Assembly (NCBI GenBank): GCA_049653745.1
Contig: JBASGW010000031.1
Coordinates: forward strand, 43,224-107,223
Direction: 5' to 3'
Source: CANDYO01 sp049653745
Lineage (GTDB): Bacteria > Pseudomonadota > Alphaproteobacteria > Rickettsiales > CANDYO01
DNA: 64,000 bases
Part shown: positions 59,769-64,000 of the stretch, piece after piece
Layout: each line of letters begins with the position of its first letter
Position numbering within the stretch: position 1 is the stretch's first letter
Notes under the pieces: model-generated
Database searches by the model: none
Told to the model about the DNA's origin: nothing
The model's input: the letters and a program-made list of their open reading frames with translations, nothing else
Position numbers and translations under genes: made by a program

Positions 59769-59843
59769 TGGTGCCGGATGTCGGGTTCGAACTGACGACC
59801 TACCGCTTACAAGGCGGTTGCTCTACCACTGAGCTAATCCGGC
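59769..59843 (-). tRNA. tRNA-Thr (UGU anticodon)
   Basis: On the minus strand: acceptor GCCGGAT pairs with ATCCGGC; D-arm GCTCAGTGGTAGAGC; anticodon stem CCGCC/GGCGG-type pair (ACCGC / GCGGT) around loop CTTGTAA with anticodon TGT; T-loop AGTTCGAACC; discriminator A and an encoded CCA. All arms are intact. Confidence 0.93.
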
Positions 59844-60040
59844 TGAAGTAAAGAGTTTTATATATTATAAATATTTTCTATAAGATCAAGAGAAAAATTG
59901 CATAAATTGAGTTATTCTATATTAATATTGCTTTTTAAGCATATATACATATAATTGTTATAAAAAATAACTAGTATTTTTAAGTTTTAAAAGGCTATAA
60001 TTTAGCTACCAATAAACAATATTAAAAAGGTTTTTATCTT

Positions 60041-61300
60041 ATGAGAAGAGTGGTTGTAACTGGAATTGGCATTATTACCCCATTGGGATTTGGAGTTGAG
60101 AATAATTGGCAAAAATTAATAGCCGGCAAATCTGGTCTATCTAAAATTGAACGTTTTGATACAGCTTATGTTCCATCTAAGATAGCTGGGGAAATAAAAC
60201 ATGGTGAAGGTGAAGGAAAATTTAATCCTGGTGATTATTTGCCGCTTAAAGAACTCAAAAAATTTGATCACTTTATTACCTATGGAATGGTGGCTGCAAT
60301 AGCTGCTGTTGAAGATTCAGGTTGGATGCCAACTAATCAAGAAGATTTAGACATGACAGGAGTTTTAATTGGTTCAGGAATTGGTGGTTTGCCAACCATA
60401 GAAGAGCATTCTATAACTCTTAATCAATCACCTGAAAAAAGAATTAGTCCATTCTTTATACCTTCTAGTTTAATTAATTTGGTTTCAGGAAATTTATCAA
60501 TTAAATATGGATTTAGTGGCCCTAATCACGCTGTGGTAACTGCTTGCTCAACAGGAGCTCATGCAATTGGAGATGCTGCTCGTTTAATTCAGTATGGTGA
60601 TGCCGATGTTATGGTTGCTGGTGGTACTGAAGGAGCAATATGTAATGCTAGTTTTGCAGGATTTTCTGCAGCAAAAGCATTATCAACTAGCTTTAATGAT
60701 GATCCTGAAAGAGGTTCTCGTCCTTGGGATAGAGATCGTGATGGATTCGTAATGGGTGAAGGTGCTGGTATAGTTGTTTTAGAAGAGCTAGAGCATGCTA
60801 AAAAGCGCGGTGCTAAAATATATGGTGAAATAGTTGGGTATGGACTAACTGGAGATGGTTTCCATATTACTGCTCCGCATCCTGAAGGTAGAGGTGGATC
60901 TAGAGCAATGCAAATGGCAATGAAAAAAGCCCAAATAAATCTTGATGAGGTGAACTATATTAATGCTCATGGAACTTCAACTCCTGTAGGAGATGAAATT
61001 GAACTAGGAGCTGTGCAACGTCTATTTGGTGATAATGCTAAGAAAATGGCAATGTCTTCAACTAAATCTTCTATTGGTCACTTATTAGGAGCTGCTGGAA
61101 GTGTTGAGGCAATTTATTCTTTATTGGCAATTAATCATAATATTGTTCCACCAACATTAAATTTAGAGAATCCTCCAGAAAATGTTATTATTGATTTAGT
61201 GGCTAAAGAAGCTAAAGAAAAGAAGGTTGATATTGCTCTATCTAATTCTTTTGGATTTGGCGGTACCAATGCTTCATTAATTTTTAGGCGATATGAATAA
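60041..61300 (+). CDS. fabF: FabF, beta-ketoacyl-ACP synthase II
   Basis: Condensing enzyme for fatty-acid chain elongation. The Cys-His-His triad is visible: Cys169 in VTACSTGAHA, His in NAHGTSTPVGDEIE (about 309) and His in KSSIGHLLGAAG (about 346). The FGFGGTNAS C-terminal strand is typical. Length (419) is normal. It overlaps mltG by 8 bases and starts the fabF-mltG-plsY-(44 aa)-xerD series. acpP, often directly upstream, is absent from the 197 bases before the ATG. Confidence 0.96.
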   Translation: MRRVVVTGIGIITPLGFGVENNWQKLIAGKSGLSKIERFDTAYVPSKIAGEIKHGEGEGKFNPGDYLPLKELKKFDHFITYGMVAAIAAVEDSGWMPTNQEDLDMTGVLIGSGIGGLPTIEEHSITLNQSPEKRISPFFIPSSLINLVSGNLSIKYGFSGPNHAVVTACSTGAHAIGDAARLIQYGDADVMVAGGTEGAICNASFAGFSAAKALSTSFNDDPERGSRPWDRDRDGFVMGEGAGIVVLEELEHAKKRGAKIYGEIVGYGLTGDGFHITAPHPEGRGGSRAMQMAMKKAQINLDEVNYINAHGTSTPVGDEIELGAVQRLFGDNAKKMAMSSTKSSIGHLLGAAGSVEAIYSLLAINHNIVPPTLNLENPPENVIIDLVAKEAKEKKVDIALSNSFGFGGTNASLIFRRYE

Positions 61301-62264
61301 TAAACTAATTATACTTTTTGTTCTTATTTTAGGCTCAAGTTTGTTTTATATAAATTTGAGCCACTACATAGACTCCCCAATTAATACTAAAACCAGTAAG
61401 ATAATTGTTCCTAAAGGCTATTCGGTAAAGAAAATTTCCAATGAATTAGCTCAGGCTAATATAATTGTTCATCCAAAAGTTTTTTGGCTAGTTCATAGAT
61501 TATTTTTTTCTGACTGCTCTTTACAAGCTGGAGAATATGAATTTCCGGCATATAGTTCGGTGCGTAATATTATTAACATTATGCATAAAGGGCAGATATT
61601 AATCCATAAATTTACAATGAATGAAGGAGTCACCACTAGAGAAATTATTAATAAAGTTCTTAGTGAGCCTGCTCTTATTGGAGAAATTACCAAAGAGTAT
61701 CAAGAAGGAGATTTTATCTCGAGTACCTATTATTTCACCTATGGTGAAACTAAGATGATGTTATTAGATAAAATTTATAAACAAAGCCAAGCGGTAATTG
61801 ATCAATTATGGGAAAAACGTGTTGATAATTTACCACTCAAAAATAAACAAGAAGCAATAATCTTAGCTTCAATTGTTGAAAAAGAAACAGGAATTGCACA
61901 AGAGCGACCAAGAATAGCAGGGGTTTTTATCAATAGGCTGCGCAAAAATATGAGACTTCAAGCAGATCCAACAGTTATTTATGCAGTTACTTTAGGACAA
62001 TATTCTTTAAATAGGGCTTTAACAATTAAGGATTTGAAAACTAAATCACCCTATAATACATACCTAAATTTAGGGCTGCCTCCGGCACCTATAAGCAATC
62101 CTGGAGAGGCTGCTTTAGAGGCGGTTTTAAATCCTCTAGTAACAGATGAATTATACTTTGTGGCTACTGGAAATGGTGGGCATAATTTCTCAAGCACCCT
62201 AAATGATCATAATAAACATGTAAATACTTATAGAAATATAATTAAAGAGAGTAAGAGTGAGTAA
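61293..62264 (+). CDS. mltG: MltG, endolytic murein transglycosylase
   Basis: Inner-membrane YceG-family enzyme that cuts nascent glycan strands to end their growth. One N-terminal membrane helix (about residues 4-21), then a LysM-like subdomain, and the catalytic Glu in SIVEKETGIAQERPRIAGVF (about 193-212); the family block LQADPTVIYA and SPYNTY-x-x-GLPPAPISNPG are present. Length (323) is normal. It overlaps plsY by 8 bases. In many bacteria mltG follows fabF as here. Confidence 0.94.
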   Translation: MNNKLIILFVLILGSSLFYINLSHYIDSPINTKTSKIIVPKGYSVKKISNELAQANIIVHPKVFWLVHRLFFSDCSLQAGEYEFPAYSSVRNIINIMHKGQILIHKFTMNEGVTTREIINKVLSEPALIGEITKEYQEGDFISSTYYFTYGETKMMLLDKIYKQSQAVIDQLWEKRVDNLPLKNKQEAIILASIVEKETGIAQERPRIAGVFINRLRKNMRLQADPTVIYAVTLGQYSLNRALTIKDLKTKSPYNTYLNLGLPPAPISNPGEAALEAVLNPLVTDELYFVATGNGGHNFSSTLNDHNKHVNTYRNIIKESKSE

Positions 62265-62844
62265 TGAAATCTTAATGCTAATAATTGCTTATTTAATAGG
62301 ATCTATTCCATTTGGTTTAGTGTTTAGTTATTGCTTTGGTTATGGTGACATTAGAAAGATAGGTTCAGGTAATATAGGAACCACCAATGTGCTTAGAACT
62401 GGAAGTAAGTTTCTAGCTTTAATAACTTTAATTGCAGATAGTGGTAAAGTTGTTCTGGCAATTATCTTAAGTAATAAATTTGGTTTTCACATTGATTATT
62501 TTATTGCGAGCGCTGCTTTTATTGGGCATTTATTCCCAATTTGGTTGAAGTTTAAAGGTGGAAAAGGCATTGCTAGTTTTTTTGGTTTAAGCTTATACTT
62601 GTTTCCAGAAATTGCTTTAATTGGACTTTTGAGTTGGGTTATTACTTTTCTTTTATTTCGTTATTCTTCTTTAGCTGGAATAGTAGCTTGTTTTGTTATT
62701 ATGGCTGCTTTATGCTATAGTAACCAAATTTCTAATCAAAATTTATATTTAGTTCTTTCTCTAATATTATTGATAATAATAAAACATAAAGATAATATTA
62801 TTCGTTTGATTAATGGCCAAGAAACTAAATTTAAGAAAACTTAA
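62257..62844 (+). CDS. plsY: PlsY, acyl-phosphate glycerol-3-phosphate acyltransferase
   Basis: Membrane acyltransferase that starts phospholipid synthesis. Five hydrophobic helices and three signature loops: GSIPFGLVFS near the N-terminus, GSGNIGTTNVLRTGSK (about residues 38-53) and the glycine-rich FKGGKGIASFFG (about 106-117). The start is GTG at 62257 (MSNEILML). Length (195) is normal. The partner PlsX is not in the window. Confidence 0.93.
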   Translation: MSNEILMLIIAYLIGSIPFGLVFSYCFGYGDIRKIGSGNIGTTNVLRTGSKFLALITLIADSGKVVLAIILSNKFGFHIDYFIASAAFIGHLFPIWLKFKGGKGIASFFGLSLYLFPEIALIGLLSWVITFLLFRYSSLAGIVACFVIMAALCYSNQISNQNLYLVLSLILLIIIKHKDNIIRLINGQETKFKKT

Positions 62845-62864
62845 ATAAAAAGGGTAGCAATATT

Positions 62865-62999
62865 ATGAAGAATAACAAAATTATATTTATATTAGGCTTA
62901 ATATTATTAACAATTAGCTTGGGATATTTATCTTTAGAGCAGACGTATGAAGTAAAAGAAGTTATAAAAGAGGTTAAGCTTGATTCTAAAATGCAATGA
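62865..62999 (+). CDS. Small single-helix membrane protein (44 aa), unknown
   Basis: The frame reads MKNNKIIFILGLILLTISLG then a short charged tail ending VIKEVKLDSKMQ. One hydrophobic helix spans about residues 6-22. An AGGGT site lies ten bases before the ATG. Its TGA overlaps the xerD ATG (ATGA), so it is translationally coupled to xerD, supporting that it is real. The layout (Lys-rich start, single helix, K/E tail) fits a small membrane protein or exported peptide. No family recognised. Confidence 0.55.
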   Translation: MKNNKIIFILGLILLTISLGYLSLEQTYEVKEVIKEVKLDSKMQ

Positions 63000-63904
63000 G
63001 TTTAATAAATAATTTTATAGAAATGCTAGCTGCAGAACGAGGAGCAGCATTAAACACTTTATCCGCGTATAGATTAGATTTAGAAAGTTTTGAAGAGTTT
63101 CTAGGCTCTAAAGATTTTATTTCCACCAGCTTGTCAGATATTCGAGAATATATTCAGCATTTAAAACGCAAGGGATATAGTGCAAGATCAATAAATAGAA
63201 AAATCTCTTCCCTCAAGCAATTTTATCAGTTTTTATATTCAGAAGAGTTAATTCAAGATAATCCTAGCATTGAATTAGATTTACAAAAGCAAAATCAAAG
63301 TTTGCCTAAGATGCTTCAAGTGAGTGACATTGATTTGTTATTTTCTTTTTTAGAGGGTAAGAATACGCCAGAGAATTTAAGGCTTGCCTGTATGCTAGCA
63401 ATTATGTATTCCTCTGGATTAAGGGTGTCTGAATTAGTTGGTTTGCCATTATCTAGTTTTGAAATAAATAAACAAGTTATAAATCCTGTATTTAAAGTTA
63501 CTGGAAAAGGAAATAAAGAACGCATAGCAATATTAAATGATCGTGCACAAGCAAAGCTATTAGATTATATTAAGATTAGAGAATTTTTTATTCCACATAA
63601 TTTAACTAAATCATGCATTTGGCTATTTCCATCTGATGGAGAAATGGGGCACATCACCCGTCAGCGTTTTGGACAATTATTGAAAGAATTAGCATTAAAT
63701 GTGGGAATTGATCCATATTCTATTTCGCCTCATATATTGCGTCACTCTTTTGCCAGTCATCTATTAGCTAATGGAGCAGATTTAAGGAGCATTCAAGAAT
63801 TATTAGGGCATGCCTCCATTAGTACCACTCAAATTTATACACATTTAGCTAATAATCGTTTGAAAGAAGTTGTGGAGCAATTTCACCCATTAAGTAAAAA
63901 ATAA
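62996..63904 (+). CDS. xerD: XerD-type tyrosine recombinase
   Basis: Site-specific recombinase that resolves chromosome dimers at dif. The N-terminal SAM-like domain has FIEMLAAERGAALNTLSAYR, an XerD-like opening. The catalytic residues are Arg in SSGLRVSELVGL (about 141), Lys in TGKGNKERI, His-x-x-Arg in HILRHSFASHLL (about 245), His in LGHASISTTQIYTH and the Tyr nucleophile in the same block (TQIYTH, about 282). Length (302) is normal. XerD is preferred over XerC from the N-terminus, but this is not certain. The start overlaps the small membrane gene. Confidence 0.9.
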   Translation: MSLINNFIEMLAAERGAALNTLSAYRLDLESFEEFLGSKDFISTSLSDIREYIQHLKRKGYSARSINRKISSLKQFYQFLYSEELIQDNPSIELDLQKQNQSLPKMLQVSDIDLLFSFLEGKNTPENLRLACMLAIMYSSGLRVSELVGLPLSSFEINKQVINPVFKVTGKGNKERIAILNDRAQAKLLDYIKIREFFIPHNLTKSCIWLFPSDGEMGHITRQRFGQLLKELALNVGIDPYSISPHILRHSFASHLLANGADLRSIQELLGHASISTTQIYTHLANNRLKEVVEQFHPLSKK

Positions 63905-63917
63905 GAAATATTTTTTA
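63895..63917. terminator. Perfect 9-bp hairpin between convergent stops
   Basis: TAAAAAATA and TATTTTTTA pair perfectly around AGAAA. The left arm contains the xerD stop and the right arm contains the stop of the convergent partial gene; the T-run in the right arm fits a bidirectional terminator. Confidence 0.55.
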
Positions 63918-64000
63918 GCTTGCTTCTTTATAAGGTTCAATTAAACTTTTAAAAACTTTTGGAGAAATATAATGATTTTAATATATGCTAGCATTTTTAT
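63915..64000 (-). CDS. Unknown gene, C-terminal end only (cut by window edge)
   Basis: An open minus-strand frame runs in from the right edge and stops with TAA at 63917-63915. The 28 visible residues read KMLAYIKIIIFLQKF then LKSLIEPYKEAS. It converges on xerD, and a hairpin at the junction covers both stops, which supports that it is a real gene. Too little is visible to name it. Confidence 0.4.

Overview
This window looks like part of the chromosome of an AT-rich alphaproteobacterium, most likely Rickettsiales-like and host-associated. The evidence is gene content: the hemE / PpsR-family pair around a DnaA-box-rich gap, a ChpT-type phosphotransferase, a DUF1013/TrcR-type regulator, hemJ-type heme synthesis, ParABS next to mnmG-rsmG, and short intergenic gaps. 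I cannot place it to genus. Retained shikimate kinase, a CheA/CheW pair, peptidoglycan genes (murE, mltG, anmK) and a TpsB-like transporter suggest it is less reduced than classical Rickettsia.

Layout. 1-5 kb: the 5' part of an unknown minus-strand gene cut by the window edge, then ettA-tatA-tatD, a secreted Sel1-repeat protein and an orphan IS630-type orfA. 5-18.5 kb: uvrB, mnmG-rsmG-parA-parB with a perfect parS palindrome inside rsmG, a PhaC-like hydrolase, mutS-tsaB, a phosphohexomutase, a membrane-anchored DXD glycosyltransferase and 5-formyl-THF cyclo-ligase. 18.5-22.4 kb: a chpT-cheA(REC)-cheW signalling operon. 22.4-30.4 kb: aroK, then hemE-hemH-hemJ running left and ppsR-coaE-dnaQ-bamD-recN running right from a 314-base gap that I propose as the chromosome origin. 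30.4-40 kb: ftsY, clpP, tig, tRNA-Leu, lolA, gltX, a helical-repeat protein and mutL. Just beyond the mutL stop lies a small inserted island flanked by a second copy of the mutL 3' end. 39-48 kb: murE-rsmD-tRNA-Lys, a TpsB-like/coiled repeat/ankyrin operon, a YhhQ-type transporter, truA, rnpA-rpmH and mscS. 48-64 kb: a second small Cys-motif protein, ccmF-ccmG, anmK, two tandem glycosyltransferase paralogues, trcR, cybB, ubiX, an exported-looking PfkB kinase, mazG-like, rnhA, an ankyrin-like protein, tRNA-Thr, fabF-mltG-plsY, a 44-aa membrane protein and xerD.

How it fits together. The core is housekeeping: replication and segregation (origin candidate, ParABS, XerD, DnaQ), repair (UvrB, MutS, MutL, RecN), heme and cytochrome c assembly, and envelope biogenesis. 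The accessory genes are mostly envelope- or host-facing: three paralogous membrane-anchored glycosyltransferases, the TpsB-like operon, Sel1 and ankyrin proteins, a signal-peptide-bearing sugar/nucleoside kinase, and two small cysteine proteins sharing a C-terminal motif. The best candidates for something undescribed are the TpsB/coiled-repeat/ankyrin operon, the Cys-motif proteins with the mutL-end island, and the glycosyltransferase trio. All identifications come from reading motifs by eye; no database search was run.
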